Shown here piece by piece: positions 17,636-25,724 of a stretch of 64,000 nucleotides of DNA (the stretch's first letter is position 1; every line of letters starts with the position of its first letter). The stretch is from positions 256,132 to 320,131 of the forward strand of contig NZ_JADPJH010000033.1 of assembly GCF_023073315.1 (NCBI RefSeq), written 5' to 3'. This DNA is from Bradyrhizobium sp. 1. Its GTDB lineage: Bacteria > Pseudomonadota > Alphaproteobacteria > Rhizobiales > Xanthobacteraceae. Below the pieces are notes generated by a model. That model did no database searches. It had not been told where the DNA came from and saw nothing but the letters and a program-made list of their open reading frames with translations. The translations under genes were made by a program, and so were the position numbers.

Positions 17636-17667
17636 AACAAAAGTCTAAAGCGCGAGACGCGCTTTAG
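17636..17667 (-). terminator. Hairpin terminator overlapping the dgkA stop codon
   Basis: A perfect 10-base stem (ctaaagcgcg / cgcgctttag, 17645-17667, loop aga) includes the TAA stop of dgkA. On the minus strand it is followed by a T-rich run (acttttgttt). It looks like a rho-independent terminator for the DAHP synthase-dgkA unit, placed right before the family B repeat. Confidence 0.6.
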
Positions 17668-18017
17668 ATAAAACCCAATCGCTCGACGATCGCCAAAATC
17701 CAGAATGCCCCGGCCATCAGCAGTGCAACGCCGACGGCGGCCGAGCCCATGTCCTTGACCCGCCCGATCTGCTTGTCGTGATCCAGGGTCAGGCGGTCAG
17801 CAAGCTTCTCGATCGCGGTGTTGAGCAACTCGACCACCAGCACGAAGGCGACCGCGCAAACCAGCTCGACCGCGCGCGTCGCGGTCGAGCCGACGAGCCA
17901 GGCGAGCGGCAGCGACAACAGCAGCGCGACAATTTCCTCGCGAACGGCCTGCTCCGAGCGAAACGCAAAGGCCAGTCCGTTGCGCGAATTGATCGTCGCC
18001 TTCCAGATCCGCAGCAA
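17664..18017 (-). CDS. dgkA: Diacylglycerol kinase (DgkA type)
   Basis: This small integral membrane kinase phosphorylates diacylglycerol to phosphatidic acid, recycling lipid turnover products. From the TTG at 18017 the product is 117 residues, the usual DgkA length. The N-terminal amphipathic IWKATINSRNGLAFAFRSEQAVREE is followed by three membrane helices. The signature VELLNTAIEKLADRL holds the catalytic Glu. A site resembling ggggctctagga precedes the TTG, which begins 4 bases after the DAHP synthase stop. Longer upstream frames would overlap that gene and encode non-typical residues. Confidence 0.88.
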   Translation of the reverse strand: MLRIWKATINSRNGLAFAFRSEQAVREEIVALLLSLPLAWLVGSTATRAVELVCAVAFVLVVELLNTAIEKLADRLTLDHDKQIGRVKDMGSAAVGVALLMAGAFWILAIVERLGFI

Positions 18018-18021
18018 GGTC

Positions 18022-19410
18022 CTAGAGCCCCGCTGCGACCGGCATCGGCCTGGCCTTGCCGGCGCGCTCCTGCTTGAGGAGCTCGGCGACCAGGAAAGCC
18101 ATGTCGATGGACTGCTCGGCATTGAGGCGGGGATCGCAGACCGTGTGATAGCGGTCGTTGAGATCCTCGTCGGTGATGGCGCGGGCGCCGCCGATGCACT
18201 CGGTGACGTCCTGACCGGTCATCTCCAAGTGTACGCCGCCGGCATGGGTGCCTTCCGCAGCGTGGATCGTGAAGAACGACTTCACCTCCGACAGGACGCG
18301 GTCGAACGGGCGCGTCTTGTAGCCCGACGTCGCGGTGATGGTGTTGCCGTGCATGGGATCGCACGACCAGACCACCACCCTGCCCTCGCGCTTCACGGCG
18401 CGGATCAGGCCCGGCAGATGATCGGCGACCTTGTCGGAGCCGAAACGATTGATCAGCGTCAGCCGGCCCGGCTCGTTGTCGGGATTGAGCACGTCGATCA
18501 GCTTCAACAGCTCGTCGGGCTTAAGCGACGGGCCGCACTTCAGGCCGATCGGGTTCTTGATGCCGCGGAAATATTCGATGTGGCCGTGATCGAGCTGGCG
18601 GGTGCGATCGCCGATCCAGATCATGTGGCCCGAGGTCGCGTACCAGTCGCCAGTGGTGGAATCGACGCGGGTCATGGCCTGCTCGTAGCCGAGCAGCAGC
18701 GCTTCGTGGCTGGTATAGAAATCGGTGGCGCGAAGCTCGGGATGAGCCTCGAGATCGAGGCCGCAGGCGCGCATGAAATTCAGCGCGTCCGAGATGCGGT
18801 CCGCCAGTTCCTTGTAGCGGCGGGACTGCGGACTATCCTTGAGGAAGCCGAGCATCCATTGATGCACGCTACCGAGATTGGCGTAGCCGCCGGTGGCGAA
18901 CGCACGCAGCAGGTTCAGCGTCGCGGCCGACTGGCGATAGGCCATCAGCTGGCGCTGCGGATCAGGGACGCGCGCCTCCCTGGTGAAGGCGATGTCGTTG
19001 ACGATGTCGCCGCGATAGCTCGGCAACTCGACGCCATCAATCTTTTCGGTCGGCGAGGACCGGGGCTTTGCGAACTGGCCGGCCACGCGGCCGACCTTCA
19101 CCACGGGGACCGCGCCGGCATAGGTCAGCACCACCGCCATCTGCAGCAGCACGCGGAAGAAATCGCGGATGTTGTTGGCGCCGTGCTCGGCAAAGCTCTC
19201 GGCGCAGTCGCCGCCCTGGAGCAGGAAAGCCTCGCCGGCCGCAACCCGCGCCAGCGCCTTCTTCAGATTGCGCGCCTCGCCCGCGAACACCAGCGGCGGA
19301 AAGGTCGCAAGCTGCGCCTCGACGTCGGCCAGAGCCTTGGCGTCGGGATAATCGGGCACCTGGAGCACCGGCTTGCTGCGCCAGGACTCGGGCGTCCATC
19401 GCTCGGACAT
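18022..19410 (-). CDS. 3-Deoxy-7-phosphoheptulonate synthase, class II (DAHP synthase)
   Basis: The first enzyme of the shikimate pathway, joining phosphoenolpyruvate and erythrose 4-phosphate. The 462-residue product is of the plant-like class II type. It shows FAGEARNLKKALARVAAGEAFLLQGGDCAESF near the N-terminus with the metal-binding Cys, then GRVAGQFAKPRSSP, LIWIGDRTRQ-like sequence, FWSCDPMHGN-equivalent VVWSCDPMHGNT, and GGVHLEMTGQDVTECIGG. I chose the ATG preceded by GGAGAG over an upstream ATG. The dgkA gene follows immediately and may be co-transcribed. Confidence 0.94.
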   Translation of the reverse strand: MSERWTPESWRSKPVLQVPDYPDAKALADVEAQLATFPPLVFAGEARNLKKALARVAAGEAFLLQGGDCAESFAEHGANNIRDFFRVLLQMAVVLTYAGAVPVVKVGRVAGQFAKPRSSPTEKIDGVELPSYRGDIVNDIAFTREARVPDPQRQLMAYRQSAATLNLLRAFATGGYANLGSVHQWMLGFLKDSPQSRRYKELADRISDALNFMRACGLDLEAHPELRATDFYTSHEALLLGYEQAMTRVDSTTGDWYATSGHMIWIGDRTRQLDHGHIEYFRGIKNPIGLKCGPSLKPDELLKLIDVLNPDNEPGRLTLINRFGSDKVADHLPGLIRAVKREGRVVVWSCDPMHGNTITATSGYKTRPFDRVLSEVKSFFTIHAAEGTHAGGVHLEMTGQDVTECIGGARAITDEDLNDRYHTVCDPRLNAEQSIDMAFLVAELLKQERAGKARPMPVAAGL

Positions 19411-19591
19411 TGCACTCTCTCCGTGAAGCAAAAAGCACAACCTGATCTGTGGGTTGCGCGGGCCGCCTTATACACAGGCTAATCCCCGGCCGCCAGTTGT
19501 AAATCCGTTTCGCACTGCAAACCCTTGCAGCCAAAGCCGAATTCGCATTTGCTGGGGAATTGAGGAAACTCGGTCAGGACACCGGCGGCCC

Positions 19592-20488
19592 ATGGACGGC
19601 GCAAGCGACGACGTTTTCATCGACGAGATCACCTTCGCGGCGACCGACGGGTATGTGCTGAGCGGCACCCTGTTCCTGCCGCGCGGCACCAAGCGCCACG
19701 CCGTGCTGATCAATTCGGCGACCGCCGTGCCGCGAAAAATCTATCGCGGCTTCGCCTCCTACCTCGCCCATCGCGGCTGCGCAGTCATGACCTACGACTA
19801 TCGCGGCATCGGCGACTCCCGGCTGCCGGCGATGGTCGGCTACAACCAGCCGAAATCGCTGGTCGGCTTCAAAGCCTCGATGTCGGACTGGGCCGCGCAA
19901 GACGTCACAGCGGCAGTGCGCTGGATGCGCGAGCGCTACACCACCCTGCCCCTTGCCTATGTCGGCCACTCCTTCGGCGGCCAGGCGCTTGGGCTGATCG
20001 ACAACAACACCGACATCGCGCGCGCCGCCTTCGTGGCCTCGCAGGCCGCGACCTGGCGGCTGATGACCTCGCCGGAGAAATACCGCGTCTTCGCCTTCAT
20101 GAATTTCGTCGGCGTGCCGCTGGTCCACGCACTCGGCTATGCGCCGGGCTGGGCCGGCATCGGCGAGGATCTGCCCAAGGGCGTTTTCCTGCAATGGGCC
20201 GACTGGGTCTCCAACCCCCGCTATCTCTTCGATTCAAAGCTGCCGGCGCTGGAGAATTTTGCGAAGTTCAAGGGCGAGCTGCGCGCGCTCTGCTTCTCCG
20301 ACGACCCCTGGGCAACGCGTCCGGCGGTCGAGCTGCTCACGGGCGGCTTCACGGCGATCAAGGCGGAGGTGCTGACGGTGAAGCCGTCCGACGTCGGCGC
20401 CAGGACAATCGGCCATTTCGGCTTCTTCCGCCCCGAGCACCGCGACACGCTGTGGCGCGGCGTCGCGGAATGGATTCAGGGGGAGTGA
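19592..20488 (+). CDS. Alpha/beta hydrolase
   Basis: A 298-residue serine hydrolase of the alpha/beta fold. The oxyanion region reads AVLINSATAVPRKIYRGFASYLAHRG and the strand after it MTYDYRGIGDS. The nucleophile elbow is GHSFGG (Ser at about residue 130). An Asp in CFSDDPWAT and a late His in IGHFGFFRPEH complete a likely triad. No signal peptide is seen. The PFAM-like relatives are annotated as uncharacterised YdiL/COG4757-type hydrolases, and the substrate is unknown. The upstream region contains no RBS that decides strongly, but the residues before this ATG are not conserved-looking. Confidence 0.87.
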   Translation: MDGASDDVFIDEITFAATDGYVLSGTLFLPRGTKRHAVLINSATAVPRKIYRGFASYLAHRGCAVMTYDYRGIGDSRLPAMVGYNQPKSLVGFKASMSDWAAQDVTAAVRWMRERYTTLPLAYVGHSFGGQALGLIDNNTDIARAAFVASQAATWRLMTSPEKYRVFAFMNFVGVPLVHALGYAPGWAGIGEDLPKGVFLQWADWVSNPRYLFDSKLPALENFAKFKGELRALCFSDDPWATRPAVELLTGGFTAIKAEVLTVKPSDVGARTIGHFGFFRPEHRDTLWRGVAEWIQGE

Positions 20489-20491
20489 GGG

Positions 20492-20755
20492 TTACCGAAT
20501 GATCGTCGTCAGCGACGAATAGCGCCTGTTCGGCCTGGCCTCGCCCGGCGCGAACTGCGCGAAAGCATCGCTCACACGTTTCGCCGGCGTGGTCCCGTCG
20601 GCAAACCGGAATTCCTCCGGCTTCGGCGCGTAGAAACTCGCGTGATAATAGGAATCGTCGAAGCGCGCCTCGCCGACGCCGAACAATGCGTCGCAGACGA
20701 ACAGGAGCGCGTAGACTCCCGCAACCGCCGCGACGATCTCCTTGAGAACTGACAT
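20492..20755 (-). CDS. Small hypothetical protein with one N-terminal membrane helix
   Basis: An 87-residue product with a hydrophobic N-terminus (VLKEIVAAVAGVYALLFVCDALFGV), either a signal anchor or an uncleaved helix. A short polar part follows with FDDSYYHASFYAPKPEEFRF and a basic end (RRYSSLTTIIR). I have the impression of a small family seen next to other Bradyrhizobium genes, but no function is known. The GTG four codons upstream is an alternative start. It converges with the hydrolase gene, with 3 bases between stop codons. Confidence 0.65.
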   Translation of the reverse strand: MSVLKEIVAAVAGVYALLFVCDALFGVGEARFDDSYYHASFYAPKPEEFRFADGTTPAKRVSDAFAQFAPGEARPNRRYSSLTTIIR

Positions 20756-20879
20756 GCTGATGCCCACCCTTTGCAGGGAGAATGCAGGTCGGTTCCAAAT
20801 CCCAGGTTTAAGGCTGCGCGGTTCTTGTCCGCAGGGTTTGCCGCCCGTGAGCGGATTGCAGACAATTTTATCGATCTCG

Positions 20880-20919
20880 AAAAAGAGAGCCCGCCTGACC
20901 GGGCGGATCAGGCGGGCTC
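20880..20919 (-). terminator. Rho-independent terminator of the aldehyde dehydrogenase gene
   Basis: A perfect 12-base stem (gagcccgcctga at 20887-20898 and tcaggcgggctc at 20908-20919, 9-base loop) is followed on the minus strand by ctctttttc. It lies 22 bases past the aldehyde dehydrogenase stop codon. Confidence 0.9.
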
Positions 20920-20941
20920 CAGGATTGGCCGCTGGGAGGTA

Positions 20942-22429
20942 TCAGACGGCCAAATTCATCCAGACAGCCTTGGGTTCGGTGAAATTGTCGATCGCGGCGG
21001 TGCCGTGCTCACGGCCGAGACCGGAGTCGCGCTCGCCGCCCCAGGGCAGGCGCACGTCGGTGTAGCCATAGGTGTTCATCCAGACCGTGCCAGCGCGCGC
21101 CCGCTTTGCAAAACGCTGCAGCTTGCCGATGTCGCGGCTCCAGACGCCGGCAGCGAGGCTGTAGGCGGTGCCATTGGCGATGCGCAGGGCGTCGGCCTCG
21201 TCCTTGAACTTGATGACGCTGACGACGGGGCCGAAGATCTCCTCCTGCGAGATCCGCATCTCGTGCTCGACATCGGCGAACACGGTCGGGCTGATGAAAT
21301 AGCCGCGCTCGCCGACACGCGTTCCGCCTGTGACGAGTGTCGCGCCTTCCCTCTGGCCGATGTCGACATAGTCGAGGATCGACTTCATCTGCTTCTCGGA
21401 GATGACGGGACCGAGCGCGGTCTTGCGATCGAGAGGATCGCCGATCCTAAGCGACTTCGCACGCGCCGCGATCCGCTCGACGACCTCGTCGTAGACGCTC
21501 TCCTGCACCAGCACGCGCGAGCCGGCCGAGCAGACCTGGCCGGCATTGAAGAAGATGCCGGAGCCGGCCGCCTTGGATGCGGCTTCAAGATCGGCGTCGT
21601 CGAAAATCACGTTGGCCGACTTGCCGCCGAGCTCGAGCGAGACGCGCTTGAAGTTGCTGGCCGCCCCCTTCATGATTCCGCGCCCGACGCCGGGCGAGCC
21701 GGTGAAGGTGACCTTGTCGACATCGGGGTGATTGACCAGCGCGTCACCGACGACGCGACCCGGCCCCGTCACGACGTTGAAGACGCCCGCCGGCAGGCCC
21801 GCTTCGAGCGCGAGCTCTGCGATGCGCAGCGCCGAGAGCGAAGTCAGCTCGGCCGGCTTCATCACGATGGTGCAGCCGCAAGCCAGCGCGGGCGCGAGCT
21901 TCCACATCCCGATCATCAGGGGGAAATTCCACGGCACGATCGCGGCGACCACGCCGACGGGCTCGCGCACGGTGTAGGTCAGGGCGTCGTCACGCACGGG
22001 AACGACGTCGCCGCTGATCTTGTCGGCCCAGCCGGCGTAATAGATCAGCGTGTCGACGGCGGCAGGAAAGTCCTGGCGCGCCGTCGCGGAGATCGGCTTG
22101 CCGGCATCGATCGACTCGAGCTCGATGATTTCTTCCGAGTTCTGCTTGAGCAGGTCCGCCCAGCGAAGCAAAATCAGGCCGCGCTCGGAGGCGCGCATCG
22201 TGCGCCAGGGGCCTTCGAAGGCGCGACGTGCGGCCGCCACGGCGTGCTCGACATCGGCCTCGTTGCCCTCGGCGATGGTGGCGATGACCTGTCCGGTCGC
22301 GGGGTTGACGGATTTGAAGGTGCGGCCGGAGCTCGCGGGGACGCGTCGGCCGTCGATGAGCAGATGCTGCGGCCGGGACATGAACTCGGTCGCCGGTGAG
22401 TGCGCAAAGTCATATGCAACAGACATCAT
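20942..22429 (-). CDS. Aldehyde dehydrogenase family protein
   Basis: An NAD(P)-dependent aldehyde dehydrogenase of 495 residues. It has the cofactor segment VAAIVPWNFPLMIGMWKLAPALACG, TFTGSPGVGRGIM, the general base Glu in SLELGGKSANVIFDDAD (about residue 264) and the nucleophile Cys in NAGQVCSAGSRV (about 299). It ends with GTVWMNTYGYTDVRLPWGG, reminiscent of betaine-aldehyde or gamma-aminobutyraldehyde dehydrogenases. The start is the first of a pair of ATGs after AGGAGAAGAT. A perfect 14-base palindrome sits 13 bases before it. The gene is divergent from a ModE-type regulator and is closed by a strong terminator. The substrate is not determined. Confidence 0.92.
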   Translation of the reverse strand: MMSVAYDFAHSPATEFMSRPQHLLIDGRRVPASSGRTFKSVNPATGQVIATIAEGNEADVEHAVAAARRAFEGPWRTMRASERGLILLRWADLLKQNSEEIIELESIDAGKPISATARQDFPAAVDTLIYYAGWADKISGDVVPVRDDALTYTVREPVGVVAAIVPWNFPLMIGMWKLAPALACGCTIVMKPAELTSLSALRIAELALEAGLPAGVFNVVTGPGRVVGDALVNHPDVDKVTFTGSPGVGRGIMKGAASNFKRVSLELGGKSANVIFDDADLEAASKAAGSGIFFNAGQVCSAGSRVLVQESVYDEVVERIAARAKSLRIGDPLDRKTALGPVISEKQMKSILDYVDIGQREGATLVTGGTRVGERGYFISPTVFADVEHEMRISQEEIFGPVVSVIKFKDEADALRIANGTAYSLAAGVWSRDIGKLQRFAKRARAGTVWMNTYGYTDVRLPWGGERDSGLGREHGTAAIDNFTEPKAVWMNLAV

Positions 22430-22441
22430 ATCTTCTCCTGA

Positions 22442-22455
22442 TCTGGTATACCAGA
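22442..22455. promoter_or_regulatory. Perfect 14-bp palindrome, probable operator
   Basis: The sequence tctggtataccaga reads the same on both strands. It lies directly between the aldehyde dehydrogenase ribosome site and the likely shared promoter region with the divergent regulator. The TGGTATACCA core resembles operators bound by FCD-type GntR dimers, yet the adjacent regulators are ModE-like, so the binding protein is uncertain. Confidence 0.6.
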
Positions 22456-22539
22456 CTAGGCCTCTATATCCCCGAGTAAATATGATATGGAGTGCAAATG
22501 GACCCCGCCTATATGAAGCGAAGTTCATAAGGAGGGCGA

Positions 22540-23622
22540 ATGCTTCAGATCGAGATCGAGGCTGTCTGGCGGTTTCGCCACGAGGGAAGCCCGCGCACCG
22601 CCATCATCATGATCGGCGTCCTCAACGAAATCCGGAAGACCGGAAAGATCACCAGCGCGGCGAACGACGCGCATCTCTCCTATCGCCATGTCTGGAATCT
22701 GATCGAGCAATGGACGGAATTCTTTGGCACGCCACTGGTCGAGACCCAGCGCGGCAAGGGCTCAAAACTCACGCCGTTCGGCGAGCGGCTGGTATGGGCC
22801 GGCGAGCGCATGCAGGCGCGGCTCGGCCCGCAGCTCGAAAACCTCGCGCAGGAGCTCGCGAGCGAGATCAAGCCGTTCCTCGAGCAGCGCCCCTCGGTGA
22901 TCCGGGTGCATGCGAGCCACGGCTTTGCGGTCGCAAAGCTGCGCGAATTCCTCGACCGTGAGCCCGGCATCGGCGTCGATTTGCGCTATGTCAGCAACCA
23001 GAATTCGCTGGTGTCGCTGGCGCAAGGTGCCTGCGATCTCTCCGGCCTGCACCTGCCGCACGGCGCGCTGCGGGCGCAAGGTATCAAGGCAGCGCGCGAA
23101 TGGCTCGATCCGCGCGAGGATCGCATCATCAGTTTTGTCACCCGCGAGATGGGTCTGATGGTCGCGCGCGGCAATCCGCTGCGCATCGCGTCGCTCAGCG
23201 ACCTCACCGGGCCAAAAGTCCGTTTCGTCAACCGCGACCATGATTCAGGCACGCGGCTTCTGTTCGACCAGCTGCTCGCGGCCGACGGCATCGACGAGAG
23301 CAGGATCAACGGAGCGCAGCAGATCGAGTTCACCCACGCCGCGGTCGCCGCCTATGTCGCGAGCGGCATGGCGGATGCGAGCTTCGGCGTCGAGGCGGCC
23401 GCGCGCCATTTCGGCCTCGATTTCATCCGCATCCTCACCGAGGATTACTTCTTCGTCTGCAAGCGCGCCTTTCTCGATACCGGGCCGATGCAGCGCATCC
23501 TGGAAATCATCCGCAGCGCCGATTTCCGCGCCGCCATCGCGACGCTACCCGGCTACGTGCCGTCGGATACCGGCAGCGTGACCGGCGTAAAGGCGTTTCT
23601 GGAGATGCACGCCGTACGATGA
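22540..23622 (+). CDS. ModE-type HTH regulator with a periplasmic-binding-protein-like domain
   Basis: The 360-residue product starts with a LysR/ModE-like winged helix (about 20-95). KTGKITSAANDAHLSYRHVWNLIEQW is the recognition region, and GKGSKLTPFGERLVWAGERM closes the wing as in ModE. From about 125 a substrate-binding domain follows (PF12727-like). It includes GVDLRYVSNQNSLVSLAQGACDLSGLHLP, FVNRDHDSGTRLLFDQLL and SGMADASFGVEAAARHFGLDF, features shared with domains that sense molybdate or small organic ligands. It is divergent from the aldehyde dehydrogenase and is followed by a second ModE-like gene whose longer start would overlap its stop. It probably controls the local genes. Confidence 0.8.
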   Translation: MLQIEIEAVWRFRHEGSPRTAIIMIGVLNEIRKTGKITSAANDAHLSYRHVWNLIEQWTEFFGTPLVETQRGKGSKLTPFGERLVWAGERMQARLGPQLENLAQELASEIKPFLEQRPSVIRVHASHGFAVAKLREFLDREPGIGVDLRYVSNQNSLVSLAQGACDLSGLHLPHGALRAQGIKAAREWLDPREDRIISFVTREMGLMVARGNPLRIASLSDLTGPKVRFVNRDHDSGTRLLFDQLLAADGIDESRINGAQQIEFTHAAVAAYVASGMADASFGVEAAARHFGLDFIRILTEDYFFVCKRAFLDTGPMQRILEIIRSADFRAAIATLPGYVPSDTGSVTGVKAFLEMHAVR

Positions 23623-23696
23623 TGCATGGCGTCCTCACCTTGTCCGCCGTGGGCAAGAATGGCAAGCTCGCGGGCAGTGAACCAAGAGACCTCATC

Positions 23697-24071
23697 ATGT
23701 CGCGCGCGAGCGCCAAATCACTTCCCCAGCTGAGTCTTCGTATCGATCTCGACGGCGAGGATCGGATCGGGCCCGGCAAGATCGAGCTATTGGAGCAAAT
23801 CCGCGAGCAAGGCTCGATCTCGGGGGCCGGCCGGGCCATGGACATGTCCTACAAGCGCGCCTGGGACCTCGTGGACGAGATCAACCGCATCTGCGGGCAC
23901 GCTGCGGTCGAGCCCCAGGCCGGCGGCAAGAACGGCGGCGGTGCGATGCTCACGCCGTTTGGCGAGGGCTTGGTCGCGCGCTATCGCAAGATCGAGCGCG
24001 ACGCCGCGCGCGCAGTGCGCAAGGAACTGGAAGCGCTCAAGAGCGACATCGGCCGATCCCGCAAATCGTGA
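23697..24071 (+). CDS. ModE-family winged-helix regulator (single HTH domain)
   Basis: A 124-residue product, essentially only the ModE N-terminal DNA-binding domain: SLRIDLDGEDRIGPGKIELLEQIREQGSISGAGRAMDMSYKRAWDLVDEIN, then the wing and GGGAMLTPFGEGLVARYRKIE. It has no molybdate-binding TOBE/MOP domains, so it either senses nothing or works with another protein. An ATG at 23619 in the same frame would overlap the previous gene's stop codon and add 26 residues. I prefer the later ATG, as family members begin shortly before SLRIDL. No molybdate transporter gene is nearby. Confidence 0.82.
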   Translation: MSRASAKSLPQLSLRIDLDGEDRIGPGKIELLEQIREQGSISGAGRAMDMSYKRAWDLVDEINRICGHAAVEPQAGGKNGGGAMLTPFGEGLVARYRKIERDAARAVRKELEALKSDIGRSRKS

Positions 24072-24559
24072 ACAGACAGGCGCGCGTGGACAAGCTTTTG
24101 GTCATTCGGCCCGCCCTGCCCTCCGACCTGCCACAGCTTCTCTTACTCTACCGGCATCTCGATCCCTTGGATGAAAGCCCGTCGCTCGACTTCGCCGCGC
24201 AGCGTCTCGCGGAATTGCAGGCTCTTCGTGGAAGCGCGGTGCTGATTGGACTCACCGAAAATTCTGTCGTCGTATCCTGCACGCTGGTCGCGATCCCCAA
24301 TCTGACGCGCGCCGGCCGCCCCTACGGCTTGGTCGAGAACGTCGTCACGGATGCCGCGTTCAGGGGCCGCGGCTACGGCAAGCTCATCCTGCAAGCGGCC
24401 GTCGCCGCCGCTTGGCAGGCCGATTGCTACAGGATCATGCTGATGACCGGCTCGAAGAAGCCGTCGACCCTGGCCTTCTACGCCTCAGCCGGCTTCGAGC
24501 AGAGCAAGACCGGGTTCCAGATCCGTCGGCTGCCGCCGCGGGCGGAGACGGCCGACTAA
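24068..24559 (+). CDS. GNAT family N-acetyltransferase
   Basis: A 163-residue acetyltransferase. The N-terminal segment VIRPALPSDLPQLLLLYRHL is the usual first strand and helix, VENVVTDAAFRGRGYGKLILQAAV is the acetyl-CoA binding motif, and MLMTGSKKPSTLAFYASAGFEQ the later helix-strand. The GTG start overlaps the stop of the ModE-like gene (GTGA), so it is probably co-translated. A second GTG lies six codons downstream. The substrate is unknown. Confidence 0.85.
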   Translation: MNRQARVDKLLVIRPALPSDLPQLLLLYRHLDPLDESPSLDFAAQRLAELQALRGSAVLIGLTENSVVVSCTLVAIPNLTRAGRPYGLVENVVTDAAFRGRGYGKLILQAAVAAAWQADCYRIMLMTGSKKPSTLAFYASAGFEQSKTGFQIRRLPPRAETAD

Positions 24560-24574
24560 TCTCGCCTCGGCTTG

Positions 24575-25561
24575 CTATTCCATCCAATGCGGTATGGGCA
24601 GGTTTTTCCTACGCAGGAAATCCGGGTTGAACAGCTTGGATTGATAGCGCTGTCCGCCATCAGCGAGAATGGTCACGATGGTTTTGCCTGGGCCGAGGTC
24701 GCGCGCAAGCCGCATGGCCCCGACGATATTGATCGCGCTCGAGCCGCCGAGCACCAGTCCTTCATCCGCGATCAGGTCGAACAGAACAGGCAACGCTTCC
24801 TCGTCCGTGATCTGATAAGCCGTGTCGATCGGCGTGCCTTCCAAATTCCCGGTCACACGGACTTGCCCGATCCCTTCGGTGATGGAGTCTCCTTCTGTCG
24901 TCAGCTCGCCTTTGGTGAACCAATTGTAGAGAGCGGCCCCGATGGGATCGCTGAGCGCGATTTGAATCTGCGGATTTCGCTCTTTGAGCGCTCGCGCGAC
25001 CCCACCCAAAGTACCGCCGCTGCCGACGGCACAGGTAAAGCCGTCAATACGTCCGCCCGTTTGCTGCCAGATCTCGGGACCGGTCGTGCGGTAGTGGCCC
25101 TCCCGATTGGCCACGTTGTCGAACTGATTGGCCCAGAACGCACCGAGCTCCTCGGCGAGCTGACCGGAATAGCGCGCGTAATGACCGGGATTGGAGTACG
25201 GCACGGCGGGCACTAGGCGCAAATCGGCACCGCACAGCCGCAACATGTCCTTTTTCTCCTGACTTTGCGTGTCAGGCATCACGATCACGCTGCGATAGCC
25301 GCGTGCATTCGCCACAAGTGCGATGCCGATGCCAACATTGCCGGCCGTGCCTTCGACGATGACACCGCCCGGCTTCAGCTTGCCGCGCCGCTCGGCATCG
25401 TTGATCATCGCAAGCGCCGCGCGATCCTTGATCGAACCACCAGGATTGAGAAATTCGGCCTTGCCGTAGATCTCGCAACCCGTGGCCTCCGACGGCCCTC
25501 GCAGCCTGATCAATGGCGTGTTGCCGATAGAGTCCAGGAAACCTGTTCGAACGCCGTTCAT
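24575..25561 (-). CDS. Cysteine synthase A-like PLP-dependent enzyme
   Basis: A fold-type II PLP enzyme of 328 residues, related to O-acetylserine sulfhydrylase and cystathionine beta-synthase. The PLP-binding Lys is K45 in NPGGSIKDRAAL. The substrate loop reads VEGTAGNVGIGIALVANARG (classical CysK has TSGNTG here). The phosphate loop is VGSGGTLGGVARALKE and the C-terminal active-site segment GLVLGGSSAINIVGAM. The change from TSGNTG to TAGNVG suggests altered substrate preference, so an enzyme specialised for another nucleophile or a secondary cysteine synthase is possible. It converges with the acetyltransferase gene. Confidence 0.88.
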   Translation of the reverse strand: MNGVRTGFLDSIGNTPLIRLRGPSEATGCEIYGKAEFLNPGGSIKDRAALAMINDAERRGKLKPGGVIVEGTAGNVGIGIALVANARGYRSVIVMPDTQSQEKKDMLRLCGADLRLVPAVPYSNPGHYARYSGQLAEELGAFWANQFDNVANREGHYRTTGPEIWQQTGGRIDGFTCAVGSGGTLGGVARALKERNPQIQIALSDPIGAALYNWFTKGELTTEGDSITEGIGQVRVTGNLEGTPIDTAYQITDEEALPVLFDLIADEGLVLGGSSAINIVGAMRLARDLGPGKTIVTILADGGQRYQSKLFNPDFLRRKNLPIPHWME

Positions 25562-25724
25562 CGCCTGCCCACCTCTGCACGCCCACAACTTTAGGCTGGC
25601 GAGCAGACAGTTCGATTCTCTAGTTCAGGCGGATTGGGCAATGTTTTGGGCGTCCGTCCCAATCAATCGGCAACTCTATTCTCAAACCGCGTTTCATTTG
25701 CGCGTTTGGGAGAGGCGAACCCGG

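Noticed and set aside
15699..17648. A 649-codon frame antisense to nadE
   Set aside because: Composition is Arg/Gly/Asp-rich with no family features, and the minus strand encodes NAD synthetase with a complete triad and P-loop.
17818..19482. A 554-codon frame antisense to DAHP synthase and dgkA
   Set aside because: Same shadow pattern; both minus-strand genes carry clear family motifs.
20771..22399. A 542-codon frame antisense to the aldehyde dehydrogenase
   Set aside because: The dehydrogenase shows the catalytic Glu and Cys motifs; the antisense frame runs through its terminator.
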